Of a DNA stretch of 10,531 bases, positions 1-7,475 are shown one piece after another. The notes under the pieces were generated by a model that made no database searches, was not told the origin of the DNA, and was given only the letters and a program-made list of their open reading frames with translations. A program made the position numbers and the translations under genes. This stretch comes from Flavobacteriaceae bacterium (lineage in GTDB: Bacteria; Bacteroidota; Bacteroidia; Flavobacteriales; Flavobacteriaceae), in NCBI GenBank assembly GCA_029238555.1, contig JAQWFV010000012.1:1-10531 (forward strand), given 5' to 3'. The number at the start of each line of letters is the position of its first letter. Position 1 is the stretch's first letter.

Positions 1-34
1 CCCATAAATAGACTAAAATCCTTATTGATTGATC

Positions 35-62
35 TGTAAACGTTTACAAACGACTGTAAACG
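35..62. promoter_or_regulatory. Candidate operator: 14-bp perfect palindrome plus a half-site
   Basis: Positions 35-48 read TGTAAACGTTTACA, a perfect 14-bp palindrome with a central CG. The half-site TGTAAACG recurs in direct orientation at 55-62, exactly 20 bp (about two helical turns) downstream. The palindrome matches the form of LacI/GalR-family operators, including the CcpA cre consensus (TGNAANCGNNNNCA). No LacI-type regulator is encoded in the window. The site lies about 130 bp before ssb and about 60 bp before a -7-like element, so it could control ssb or a gene left of the window. The palindrome is seen directly; the operator role is inferred. Confidence 0.45.
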
Positions 63-104
63 ACAACAAATATTTTAATACCGACTATAGCCAAATGCCG
101 CAAC

Positions 105-112
105 TATGTTTG
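105..112 (+). promoter_or_regulatory. Candidate -7 promoter element upstream of ssb
   Basis: TATGTTTG at 105-112 matches the Bacteroidota -7 consensus TAnnTTTG exactly. I see no TTG at the usual -33 distance, so the match rests on one element. Transcription would start near 118-120 and leave an AT-rich leader of about 55 nt without a Shine-Dalgarno sequence, which is normal for this phylum. Confidence 0.4.
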
Positions 113-175
113 TAGGGTAAAATGAATGAAGCTTCAAAGGCAGTTCTTTTTATTTAACCTTATAAAATATATATT

Positions 176-529
176 ATGAAAGCAATCAGAAACAAAGTTC
201 AGCTCATTGGAAATTTAGGTGTTCAACCAGAGTTAAAGACCTTAGAAAGTGGTAAAACAGTGATCAATTTTTCTATGGCAACCAATGAAAAATTCAGAAA
301 TCAAGAAGGGGTATTAATGACAGACACTCAGTGGCATTCCATTGTTGCTTGGGGAAAAACAGCTGAGATTGTAGCGCAGTATGTAAGCAAGGGTCAGGAA
401 ATTGCTATTGAAGGGAAACTCACCCATAGGACCTATACCTCTCCAGAGGGAGAGACGAGATATAAAACCGAAGTGCTGTGCACAGAGGTGTTGTTGTTGC
501 AACATAAAGGCAATCAAACAGGGGAATGA
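176..529 (+). CDS. ssb: Single-stranded DNA-binding protein, short form without an acidic tail
   Basis: This 117-residue protein is an SSB of the OB-fold family, which coats single-stranded DNA in replication, recombination and repair. Family marks are the N-terminal RNKVQLIGNLG (residues 5-15), NFSMATNE (31-38), W53-H54 followed by W59-GKTAE, and the IEGKL segment near 78-82. The OB domain fills almost the whole protein. It ends in HKGNQTGE and lacks the acidic, Phe-terminated tip (DDDIPF/DDLPF type) that most bacterial SSBs use to recruit partner proteins. The other frames just after the stop do not encode such a tip, so a recent frameshift is not evident. The start is the ATG preceded by an AT-rich leader, and it gives the usual family N-terminus. 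The gene stands alone and ends at a strong terminator 40 bp downstream. It may be a secondary SSB paralogue, but that is inference. Confidence 0.93.
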   Translation: MKAIRNKVQLIGNLGVQPELKTLESGKTVINFSMATNEKFRNQEGVLMTDTQWHSIVAWGKTAEIVAQYVSKGQEIAIEGKLTHRTYTSPEGETRYKTEVLCTEVLLLQHKGNQTGE

Positions 530-568
530 AGTTCGAGCATAGTTTATTATTATTGCCCTTACATTTTT

Positions 569-601
569 AAAAAAAAAGCCCGCATTTGCGGGCTTTTTTT
601 T
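569..601. terminator. Bidirectional rho-independent terminator between ssb and metG
   Basis: The stem GCCCGC (578-583) pairs with GCGGGC (588-593) around an ATTT loop. Nine A residues (569-577) lie on the left and eight T residues (594-601) on the right. The symmetric A and T tracts let it stop transcription from both converging genes, ssb (plus) and metG (minus). Confidence 0.93.
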
Positions 602-650
602 GAGTTTAAATATGTTTTTGGTTCTAGTAATTATTTTAGTCCCTGTTTGC

Positions 651-2720
651 TTAACTAATTACAGCGCCATCTGCCACCCCATCTTCATCCGGGTTTACAA
701 ACACTAATTTTCCAGATTTGTGCTCCGTCATTAAGATCATTCCCTCACTTTCTACTCCCCTTAATGCTCTTGGTGCTAGGTTGACTAGAACAGTCACTTT
801 TTTACCGACCACTTCTTCTGGACTAAAGTGCTCTGATATTCCAGAAACTATTGTTCTAGTATCTAGTCCGGTTTGGACTTGAAGCACCAATAATTTCTTC
901 GCTTTTGGCATTTTCTCAGCAGATAATATAGTGCCTGTTCTGAGGTCTAATTTACTAAAATCTTCAAAACTTGAGGTGTCTTTTTGGGGTACTACAGTAG
1001 CTTCCATAGCGGCATTATCTATTTTAGTTTGATGTAATTTTTGAACCTGGGCATCTATTTCGCTGTCTTCAATTCTTCTAAAAAGGAGTTGGGCTTCTTT
1101 TATGACATGCCCGCTAGGAAGGAGCGCCTCTTTTTCAGATACATTTTTCCAAGATAAATCTAGGGGGGCTAAGTCTAGCATTTCACTTAACTTATTGGAG
1201 GTGAATGGTAAGAAAGGCTCCGATAATACCGCCAAAGCAGCAGCGATTTGCAAACTGACGTACATTATTGACTCCACTCTTTTTGGATCCGTTTTAACGA
1301 GCTTCCATGGTTCACTGTCTGCCAGGTATTTGTTTCCAAGTCTTGCTACTTGCATTAATATTCCACAGGCTTCTCTAAATCGATATTTTTCAATAGATTG
1401 GGCTATAGCTGCAGGAAATTTTTTAAGTGCAGCCAGGGTTTCTAAGTCTATAGCTTCTAAGTGGCCTGGCGTAGGTACTTTGCCCTGATAATATTTTTGT
1501 GTCAATACCACCCCTCTATTAATGAAATTTCCTAAAATGGCCACCAATTCATTGTTATTCCTGGCCTGAAAATCTTTCCAAGTAAAATCGTTGTCTTTAG
1601 ATTCTGGTGCATTTGCTGTAAGGGTATATCTCAATACATCTTGCTGGTCTGGAAAGGCTTCAAGATATTCATGTAGCCAAACAGCCCAGTTTTTGGAGGT
1701 AGAAAGTTTTTGCCCTTCTAAGTTTAAAAATTCATTGGCAGGAACATTTTCTGGCAAGATATAATCTCCATGTGCTTTAAGCATAGCAGGAAATATAATG
1801 CAGTGAAAAACAATATTATCCTTCCCTATGAAATGAACCATTTTAGTATTTGTGTCTTTCCAATAGGGTTCCCAATCTTTTCCGATTTTTTCAGCCCATT
1901 CTTTAGTGGCTGAAATATATCCTATAGGTGCGTCAAACCAGACATAAAGTACTTTTCCCTCGCCTCCTGTTACAGGAACTGGAATGCCCCAGTCTAAATC
2001 CCTTGTCACTGCTCTGGGTTTGAGTCCCTCTTCTATCCATGATTTGCATTGTCCGTAAACATTGGGTTTCCAATCTTTTTTGTGGCCCTCTAAAATCCAT
2101 TCTTTTAAAAATGACTCATACCTATCGAGGGGTAAAAACCAATGTTTGGTTTCCTTGAGTACGGGAGTTGCACCACTTAAGGTAGATTTAGGGTTTATGA
2201 GTTCAGTAGCGTTTAAAGCGCTTCCGCAAGACTCACATTGGTCTCCATAGGCGTCTTCATTACCGCACTTTGGGCAAGTTCCCGTTACAAACCGATCTGC
2301 TAAAAATTGCTGAGCCTCTGGATCGAATAGTTGTGGGGTGGTTTCCTCGATAAAGGTCTGATCTTCATATAGTTTTTTAAAAAAATCTGAAGCGGTTTTA
2401 TGATGCATTTCACCAGAAGTTCTGGAGTAGTGATCAAAAGTAATTCCAAAATCTACAAAGGATTTTGAAATAATTTTATGGTATTTGTCAATGACCTCTT
2501 TAGGGCTAATGCCTTCTTTTTTAGCCTTCATAGAAATGGCTACACCATGCTCGTCACTACCACAAACAAAAGCAACATCTTTGCCAATACCCCTCAGATA
2601 ACGGCTGTAAATATCTGCAGGGACATATACACCTGCCAAATGACCAATATGAATTGGACCGTTAGTATAAGGGAGTGCTGCGGTAATGGTGTACCTAGAG
2701 GCTTCTGAATTTTGAGACAT
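651..2720 (-). CDS. metG: Methionyl-tRNA synthetase with C-terminal tRNA-binding domain
   Basis: This cytoplasmic class I aminoacyl-tRNA synthetase charges tRNA-Met with methionine using ATP. In the 689-residue protein the Rossmann catalytic domain carries the HIGH signature at 24-27 and the KMSKS-equivalent KLSTS at 338-342. The connective-peptide zinc knuckle has C149, C152, C162 and C165, giving two CxxC pairs. The helical anticodon-binding domain follows at about 370-550. A linker leads to a C-terminal EMAP/Trbp-like OB domain (about 585-689, beginning [11 protein letters not shown]) that in homologues binds tRNA and supports dimerisation. Length and domain order fit the long MetG form, and no key motif is missing. 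The ATG at 2720 gives a short N-terminal extension before the first strand ([13 protein letters not shown]), as expected. The gene converges on ssb across a shared terminator and has a hairpin immediately upstream. Confidence 0.98.
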   Translation of the reverse strand: MSQNSEASRYTITAALPYTNGPIHIGHLAGVYVPADIYSRYLRGIGKDVAFVCGSDEHGVAISMKAKKEGISPKEVIDKYHKIISKSFVDFGITFDHYSRTSGEMHHKTASDFFKKLYEDQTFIEETTPQLFDPEAQQFLADRFVTGTCPKCGNEDAYGDQCESCGSALNATELINPKSTLSGATPVLKETKHWFLPLDRYESFLKEWILEGHKKDWKPNVYGQCKSWIEEGLKPRAVTRDLDWGIPVPVTGGEGKVLYVWFDAPIGYISATKEWAEKIGKDWEPYWKDTNTKMVHFIGKDNIVFHCIIFPAMLKAHGDYILPENVPANEFLNLEGQKLSTSKNWAVWLHEYLEAFPDQQDVLRYTLTANAPESKDNDFTWKDFQARNNNELVAILGNFINRGVVLTQKYYQGKVPTPGHLEAIDLETLAALKKFPAAIAQSIEKYRFREACGILMQVARLGNKYLADSEPWKLVKTDPKRVESIMYVSLQIAAALAVLSEPFLPFTSNKLSEMLDLAPLDLSWKNVSEKEALLPSGHVIKEAQLLFRRIEDSEIDAQVQKLHQTKIDNAAMEATVVPQKDTSSFEDFSKLDLRTGTILSAEKMPKAKKLLVLQVQTGLDTRTIVSGISEHFSPEEVVGKKVTVLVNLAPRALRGVESEGMILMTEHKSGKLVFVNPDEDGVADGAVIS

Positions 2721-2732
2721 AATACTTAAAAA

Positions 2733-2758
2733 AAATTACCTACAAAAATAGGTAATTT
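2733..2758 (-). promoter_or_regulatory. 10-bp perfect inverted repeat over the candidate metG promoter
   Basis: The arms AAATTACCTA (2733-2742) and TAGGTAATTT (2749-2758) are perfect reverse complements around a 6-nt spacer. On the minus strand, TATTTTTG (2750 down to 2743) matches the -7 consensus TAnnTTTG and lies in the spacer and inner arm. There is no well-spaced TTG, so the promoter call is weak. The dyad begins 13 bp before the metG start codon. It could be an operator, or a hairpin in transcripts that start further upstream. Confidence 0.45.
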
Positions 2759-2909
2759 GTCAAGAGCTCAGGGGGTCTTTTTAAAAGTTTTTAAGTATAT
2801 TATTAGAGGTATATCACAGGAACCTTATGGTTTTAGTCTCCAAATTTTTTAACGGTAACGTTGCGAATACCCTCCAAGTCAGCATGGGCCTACATTTAAA
2901 ATCTAACGC

Positions 2910-3269
2910 ATGGCAATTCACAATGATTTGGGCGCTAAAGGAGAGCGAATAGCACAAGAGTACCTTATTTCAAAGGGTTATGAGATAAGGGCAGTTAATT
3001 ACAGACATAGAAAAGCTGAAATAGATATTATTGCAATTCATGAAGACTTTCTTGTCGTAATAGAGGTAAAGACCAGAACATCGCCAGCTTTAGTGCCTTT
3101 AATACAATTGGTGCCGCCTTCTAAAATACACCACCTTATTAGGGCTGCAAATTACTATATACAACGCTATAAAGTGAATAAAGAAGCTCGTTTTGACATT
3201 GTGTACATTACAATGAGCACCCATTCATATGATTTAGAACACCTTAAAGACGCTTTTTATCATTTTTAA
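2910..3269 (+). CDS. yraN: YraN/UPF0102 family putative endonuclease
   Basis: This is a 119-residue protein of the UPF0102 (YraN) family, which has a PD-(D/E)xK nuclease-like fold similar to Holliday-junction resolvases. The usual N-terminal G-x-x-G-E-x-x-A pattern is present at 8-15, followed by the N-Y-R stretch at 30-32. The putative active site is E37-I-D39 and E52-V-K54, followed by T55-R56, which matches the family pattern EID...FVEVKxR. Length is normal for the family. The true role is not established, and DNA processing is an inference from the fold. The ATG at 2910 gives the expected short lead into the conserved GxxGE motif. The gene is separated from metG by a 189-bp divergent gap. 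The downstream ACT-domain gene has its own good promoter, so the two need not form an operon. Confidence 0.93.
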   Translation: MAIHNDLGAKGERIAQEYLISKGYEIRAVNYRHRKAEIDIIAIHEDFLVVIEVKTRTSPALVPLIQLVPPSKIHHLIRAANYYIQRYKVNKEARFDIVYITMSTHSYDLEHLKDAFYHF

Positions 3270-3280
3270 TTCAACAACAT

Positions 3281-3312
3281 TTTGTTTAATCTGTAACAAA
3301 GTGTTACATTTG
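3281..3312 (+). promoter_or_regulatory. Promoter with overlapping dyad TGTAACA-N3-TGTTACA
   Basis: TTTG at 3281-3284 and TACATTTG at 3305-3312 are separated by 20 bp, which matches both Bacteroidota elements (-33 TTTG and -7 TAnnTTTG). A perfect inverted repeat, TGTAACA (3292-3298) and TGTTACA (3302-3308) with AAG between them, overlaps the -7 element. A protein bound there would block the polymerase. The promoter drives the ACT-domain gene that starts at 3358. The promoter call is supported by sequence; the operator role is inferred. Confidence 0.65.
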
Positions 3313-3357
3313 CATTCTATTTTAAAGCTTGTTTAAGTCTAATTTTATTTTTTTAAG

Positions 3358-4017
3358 ATGAAAACCATCTCTTCAGTTGTAGAAAATTACATTAAAAAGA
3401 AACCTTTTTTACAAAGTGCTTTAGCACAGGGAATCATTAATCTTACGTCTCTTTCTCGAATTATTATGCCGGAAATTGAAGAGGCCTTAGGAAAAGATAT
3501 TAGAAATGGCGCTATAGTAATGGCACTAAAAAGATTGTCGGACGACATGGAATTTAGAGCGACCCACAAAATCATTAAAGTTTTAAAAAATATAGGAGAA
3601 ATTACCGTGCGTTCTTCTCTTACAGACTTTACCTTTTTAATTTCAGATAGTATTCTAGAAAATCAAACCCTGCTTTTAAAAGAAATTAATAAGAATAAAG
3701 ACGTGTTTTACACCTCCTCTAGAGGAGTGAATGAGCTAAACATAGTGGTTAGTGGTGCCTTAGATAAGACCGTTGAAACACTTTTTGTGACGGAAAAATG
3801 TACCCAAAAAGCAGAAAATTTATCTTCCATTACGGTTAAATTACCTGCAGAAAATGTGTCTGTCCCAGGTATTTATTATTTTATCTTTCAAAGATTGGCC
3901 TGGGAGGGTATAGTGCTTTACGAGGTAATATCTACGACCAATGAATTTACTATAATAGTAAATGACGCTCAGGTAGACGTAGCTTTTAGAACAATTAAAG
4001 ACCTTAAGACGCTTTAA
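3358..4017 (+). CDS. ACT-domain protein, putative ligand-responsive regulator
   Basis: This 219-residue protein has no enzyme domain. Residues 1-60 are mainly helical with an HTH-like arrangement (YIKKKPFLQSAL, GIINLTSLSRII, GAIVMALKRL). Two ACT-like beta-alpha-beta units follow, at about 80-145 and 157-215. The second (SSITVKLP, VPGIYYFIFQRLAWEGI, YEVISTTNEFTIIV) closely resembles the regulatory ACT units of aspartate kinases. Databases may therefore label such proteins aspartate kinase, but the kinase motifs (KFGGxS, GREGSD) are absent. ACT domains commonly bind amino acids, so an amino-acid-responsive regulator is plausible, and DNA binding by the N-terminus is my inference. The start at 3358 follows a matching promoter with a roughly 40-nt leader. 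The last 14 bp overlap the converging 3' end of mfd, with no terminator between them. Confidence 0.85.
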   Translation: MKTISSVVENYIKKKPFLQSALAQGIINLTSLSRIIMPEIEEALGKDIRNGAIVMALKRLSDDMEFRATHKIIKVLKNIGEITVRSSLTDFTFLISDSILENQTLLLKEINKNKDVFYTSSRGVNELNIVVSGALDKTVETLFVTEKCTQKAENLSSITVKLPAENVSVPGIYYFIFQRLAWEGIVLYEVISTTNEFTIIVNDAQVDVAFRTIKDLKTL

Positions 4018-7000
4018 AACTAGACAGTATTTTGTAGGCGCTATTGACTTTATGAACGCCTTCGATTACTAATAAGAGCCTTAGGCCACTTCTGGTTTGC
4101 TTCTCTTTTAGCGTGCATTGTTTTGAGTGTGCTTGAACAAAGGCCAACACCTTTCTAAATCTGGCACTTTGATAATAGTCAGATTGTTGGTTTGCAATGA
4201 AATAACCCAGGAACTTGCCTTTTTTCATCACGACTTTTTCCATACCCATATAGTTTGAAATCCATTTGACTTGGACCGCTAGCAAAAGGTCTTTTGTTTC
4301 CTCTGGGATGGGTCCAAAGCGATCAATAAGTTCATTTTCAAAAGCGTCTAATTCAGCATCATTAGTCAATCCATTTAATGTGGTATACAGGTTGAGCCTT
4401 TCAGAAGTGCTATTCACATAATCATCTGGGAATAACATTTCAATATCTGCGTCCATTTGAGTTTCTGAAGCGAAAGCCTTATTGCTGTCTTCTTCGGGCG
4501 TCTCGTAAAGGTCTTTGAATTCTGACTGCTTTAGCTCATCTATGGCCTCTGCCATAATTTTCTGATAGGTTTCAAATCCTATTTCATTGATAAAACCACT
4601 CTGTTCTCCACCAAGAATATCTCCAGCACCCCTGATTTCTAGGTCTTTCATAGCAATATTGAAGCCGCTTCCTAGCGCGGTGAATTGTTCAAGGGCTTGG
4701 ATTCTTTTTCTGGCATCGGCCGTCATGACCTCATAAGGAGGGGTAATGAAGTAGCAGAAGGCTTTCTTATTGCTTCTTCCTACACGCCCGCGCATTTGGT
4801 GGAGGTCACTCAGGCCAAAGTTATTGGCATTATTAATAAAAATGGTGTTGGCATTAGATACGTCTAGACCACTTTCAATGATGGTTGTAGAGACCAAAAC
4901 GTCAAATTCACCGCTCATGAATGCTTTCATGAGGTTTTCAAGTTTTTTGCCGTCCATTTGCCCGTGGCCAATTCCCACCCTGGCATCTGGCACCAATCGC
5001 TGTATGAGTCCAGCTACCTCTGCTATGTTTTCAATCCTATTGTGAATGAAAAATACCTGACCGTCCCTTTGAATTTCATAGGAAATAGCATCTCTAATCA
5101 GTGTTTCATTAAAACGAATTACACTGCTCTCAATAGGGTACCTGTTCGGTGGAGCAGTATTAATCACTGACAAATCTCTCGCAGCCATTAAGCTGAACTG
5201 CAAAGTTCTTGGAATAGGAGTTGCGGTGAGGGTCAGTACGTCTACATTTTCTTTGAGTGACTTAAGTTTGTCTTTTACACCTACCCCGAATTTTTGCTCC
5301 TCATCTACAATAAGCAGTCCCAAGTCTTTGAATTTTACGGCTTTGTTGACCAGTTGGTGCGTCCCAATAACAATGTCTAATCTGCCGTTCTCTAAACGCT
5401 CTAAAACAGCCTTTTTTTCTTTAGAGCTCCTAAACCTGTTGAGGTAATCTACCGAAACGGGCATGTCTTTCAGTCTGGCAGAAAGGGTATTGAAATGCTG
5501 GTAAGCCAAAATGGTGGTGGGCACTAAAATAGCCACTTGTTTGCCATTGTCTACCGCCTTAAATGCAGCCCTAATGGCTACTTCTGTTTTACCAAAGCCT
5601 ACGTCTCCACAGATTAACCTGTCCATAGGACGCTCACTTTCCATATCTTTTTTAATATCTTCTGTGGCAGTCAACTGATCTGGAGTGTCTTCGTATAAAA
5701 ATGAGGCCTCTAATTCGTGTTGTAAACTCGAATCTGCTGCGTATTGAAATCCTTTTTGTAGCCGTCTTTTGGCATAGATTTGTATGAGATCAAAAGCAAG
5801 TTTTTTAACCCTGGACTTGGTCTTTTCTTTAACTTTTTTCCATGCTCCCGAACCAAGTTTATATATTTTGGGAGGGCTACCATCTTTTCCATTAAACTTG
5901 GCAATTTTGTGGAGGGAATGAATGCTCACATAAAGTACATCTCTCTCTCCATAAGACAATTTTATGGCTTCTTGCTTTTTTCCTTCAACATCTATTTTTT
6001 GTAGTCCGCCAAATTTTCCAATACCGTGGTCTATATGGGTAACGTAATCTCCAATCTCTAATTTGTTAAGCTCAGATAGGCTAATAGCTTCTTTCTTATC
6101 AAAACCATTTTTGATGTGAAATTTGTGATATCTTTCAAAAATTTCATGATCGGTATAGCAAGCTAGCTGTAATAAAGGAATTTCAAAACCTCTATGAATA
6201 GGCAATACCACGGTTTTGTAAGGCACCTCTTTTTCTGTTGCTTCAAAAATATCACTAAAACGCTTGGCCTGTTGATCGCTGGCACAAAACAAATAATTGT
6301 CCATGCCTTTGAGCTTGTTTTGTGACAGTCGCTCTATAATGAGCGGAAATTTTTTATTAAATGCAGGTTGGTCTGTTCCTTTAAAGTCTATCAGAATATT
6401 GTTTTCTGCACTAGCTGGTGTTTTTTGTATGCCTAGTTGACTAATTTCTGACGCTTGACTCTCCAGAAACACATTATGGTGGTTTTCTAAAGCAGCAAAC
6501 AACTCCTTGTTTTGTACATATAAATTTTCGGGGGGTATTTGAGCTATTTCACCTTCTAAGCTGTCAAATTTTAGGACTGCTTCTTTGTATAGACTATCAA
6601 TTTTCTGTTTCAGCACCCCTGGTTTTCTAATAAAAACAGTAGTTTTTTTATCTGTGAAGCTAAAGAAATCTTGTCGCTTTGTGAGGGTGTCTGTTTGAGT
6701 GACATTAGGAATAATACTAATCTCTTCTTGTTTTGCTATAGAGCGTTGGCTCACAATATCGAAAGTTCTAATACTTTCTACTTCTTCTCCAAAGAATTCA
6801 ATCCTATAAGGATGGTCATAGGCATAAGAAAAAACATCTACGATCCCACCTCTGACTGAAAACTCGCCAGGGCTACTGACAAACTCTACCCTTTTGAATC
6901 CGTATTCAAAAAGACTTTCGTTGAGGAAATCTAAGGAGATTAGGTCTCCCTGCTTTAGATTTAGGGTGTTTTTTTCCAGTGTTTTCTTTTGAATGACTTT

Positions 7001-7408
7001 TTCAAAAATGGCTTCTGGATAGCTCACAATGCAGAGTGGCTTTCCTTTTTTTCCAAACCTCTGAAGGACTTCTGCCCTCAATAAAATATTCGCATTGTCT
7101 GTTTGGGAGTGTTGGTAAGGTTTCTTATAACTCGCTGGGTAAAAAAGCACCCTGTCTTCTCCAATGAATGATTCTAAGTCATTGAGCACATATGCGGCTG
7201 TTTCTTTGTCTTCTAAGATAAGCACAAAGGGTACTTTGGACTCGTTAAATAAAGCGGTTATGGCAAATGAAAGGGCAGAGCCAGCCAATCCGTTTAGATA
7301 AACAGTTTTGGTTTCTGTAGGTAAAACACCTTCTTTTTCTGTAATAAGCCCAGATAATTGAGGAGACAAAAAGCTGGAAAAAATGCTGCTAATGATCGAT
7401 TTACTCAA
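4004..7408 (-). CDS. mfd: Transcription-repair coupling factor Mfd
   Basis: This DNA translocase removes RNA polymerase stalled at lesions and recruits UvrA for nucleotide-excision repair. The 1134 residues show the full family order. A UvrB-like N-terminal module (about 1-350) includes the FSVRGGIVDVF segment at 183-193. The CarD-like RNA-polymerase-interaction domain spans about 446-530 (GDYVTHIDHGIGKF at 453-466). RecG-like helicase lobes carry Walker A GDVGFGKTE at 601-609, DEEQ at 702-705, TATPIPRT at 728-735, the translocation segment TTIIESGLDV at 841-850 and QMRGRVGRS at 871-879. The C-terminal D7 domain covers about 985-1134. Length is normal and every motif is intact. The start codon appears to be TTG at 7408: an in-frame TAG lies 12 codons upstream with no ATG or GTG between, and the next in-frame Met is residue 369. 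Its 3' end overlaps the ACT-domain gene. Confidence 0.97.
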   Translation of the reverse strand: MSKSIISSIFSSFLSPQLSGLITEKEGVLPTETKTVYLNGLAGSALSFAITALFNESKVPFVLILEDKETAAYVLNDLESFIGEDRVLFYPASYKKPYQHSQTDNANILLRAEVLQRFGKKGKPLCIVSYPEAIFEKVIQKKTLEKNTLNLKQGDLISLDFLNESLFEYGFKRVEFVSSPGEFSVRGGIVDVFSYAYDHPYRIEFFGEEVESIRTFDIVSQRSIAKQEEISIIPNVTQTDTLTKRQDFFSFTDKKTTVFIRKPGVLKQKIDSLYKEAVLKFDSLEGEIAQIPPENLYVQNKELFAALENHHNVFLESQASEISQLGIQKTPASAENNILIDFKGTDQPAFNKKFPLIIERLSQNKLKGMDNYLFCASDQQAKRFSDIFEATEKEVPYKTVVLPIHRGFEIPLLQLACYTDHEIFERYHKFHIKNGFDKKEAISLSELNKLEIGDYVTHIDHGIGKFGGLQKIDVEGKKQEAIKLSYGERDVLYVSIHSLHKIAKFNGKDGSPPKIYKLGSGAWKKVKEKTKSRVKKLAFDLIQIYAKRRLQKGFQYAADSSLQHELEASFLYEDTPDQLTATEDIKKDMESERPMDRLICGDVGFGKTEVAIRAAFKAVDNGKQVAILVPTTILAYQHFNTLSARLKDMPVSVDYLNRFRSSKEKKAVLERLENGRLDIVIGTHQLVNKAVKFKDLGLLIVDEEQKFGVGVKDKLKSLKENVDVLTLTATPIPRTLQFSLMAARDLSVINTAPPNRYPIESSVIRFNETLIRDAISYEIQRDGQVFFIHNRIENIAEVAGLIQRLVPDARVGIGHGQMDGKKLENLMKAFMSGEFDVLVSTTIIESGLDVSNANTIFINNANNFGLSDLHQMRGRVGRSNKKAFCYFITPPYEVMTADARKRIQALEQFTALGSGFNIAMKDLEIRGAGDILGGEQSGFINEIGFETYQKIMAEAIDELKQSEFKDLYETPEEDSNKAFASETQMDADIEMLFPDDYVNSTSERLNLYTTLNGLTNDAELDAFENELIDRFGPIPEETKDLLLAVQVKWISNYMGMEKVVMKKGKFLGYFIANQQSDYYQSARFRKVLAFVQAHSKQCTLKEKQTRSGLRLLLVIEGVHKVNSAYKILSSFKAS

Positions 7409-7422
7409 GGGTAAATTTTTAG

Positions 7423-7430
7423 CAAATATA
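7423..7430 (-). promoter_or_regulatory. Candidate -7 element of mfd
   Basis: On the minus strand, TATATTTG (7430 to 7423) matches TAnnTTTG exactly. Transcription would begin about 7 nt downstream, near 7416, and leave only about 8 nt before the TTG start at 7408. No TTG is seen at -33. The site lies back to back with a weaker plus-strand element for the TerB-like gene. Confidence 0.5.
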
Positions 7431-7442
7431 GGGTAAAAGGCC

Positions 7443-7450
7443 TATCTTTA
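7443..7450 (+). promoter_or_regulatory. Candidate -7 element of the TerB-like gene
   Basis: TATCTTTA at 7443-7450 matches TAnnTTTG in seven of eight positions and lies 25 bp before the ATG at 7476. It is only 12 bp from the oppositely facing mfd -7 element, so each gene's -33 region falls within the other's promoter. No TTG is found at -33. Confidence 0.35.
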
Positions 7451-7475
7451 CCACCTAATATAAAGTGAATATTTT

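Noticed and set aside
1102..1488. 128-codon plus-strand frame inside metG
   Set aside because: It is antisense to a conserved part of MetG and has no recognisable domain. Similar frames opposite mfd, the TerB-like gene and aspartate kinase were dropped for the same reason.
2851..2867. Possible palindrome around AACGTT upstream of yraN
   Set aside because: Only six bases are symmetric and the flanks do not pair, which is within chance.
2827..2952. Short plus-strand ORF of 41 codons upstream of and overlapping the yraN start in another frame
   Set aside because: No family resemblance, no promoter, and it overlaps a well-supported yraN start. It looks like a chance frame.
3358..4017. A second aspartate kinase
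   Set aside because: Only the ACT-like part is present. The kinase motifs seen in the 8635-9900 gene are absent, and the gene has its own start and promoter, so it is not a decayed fragment.
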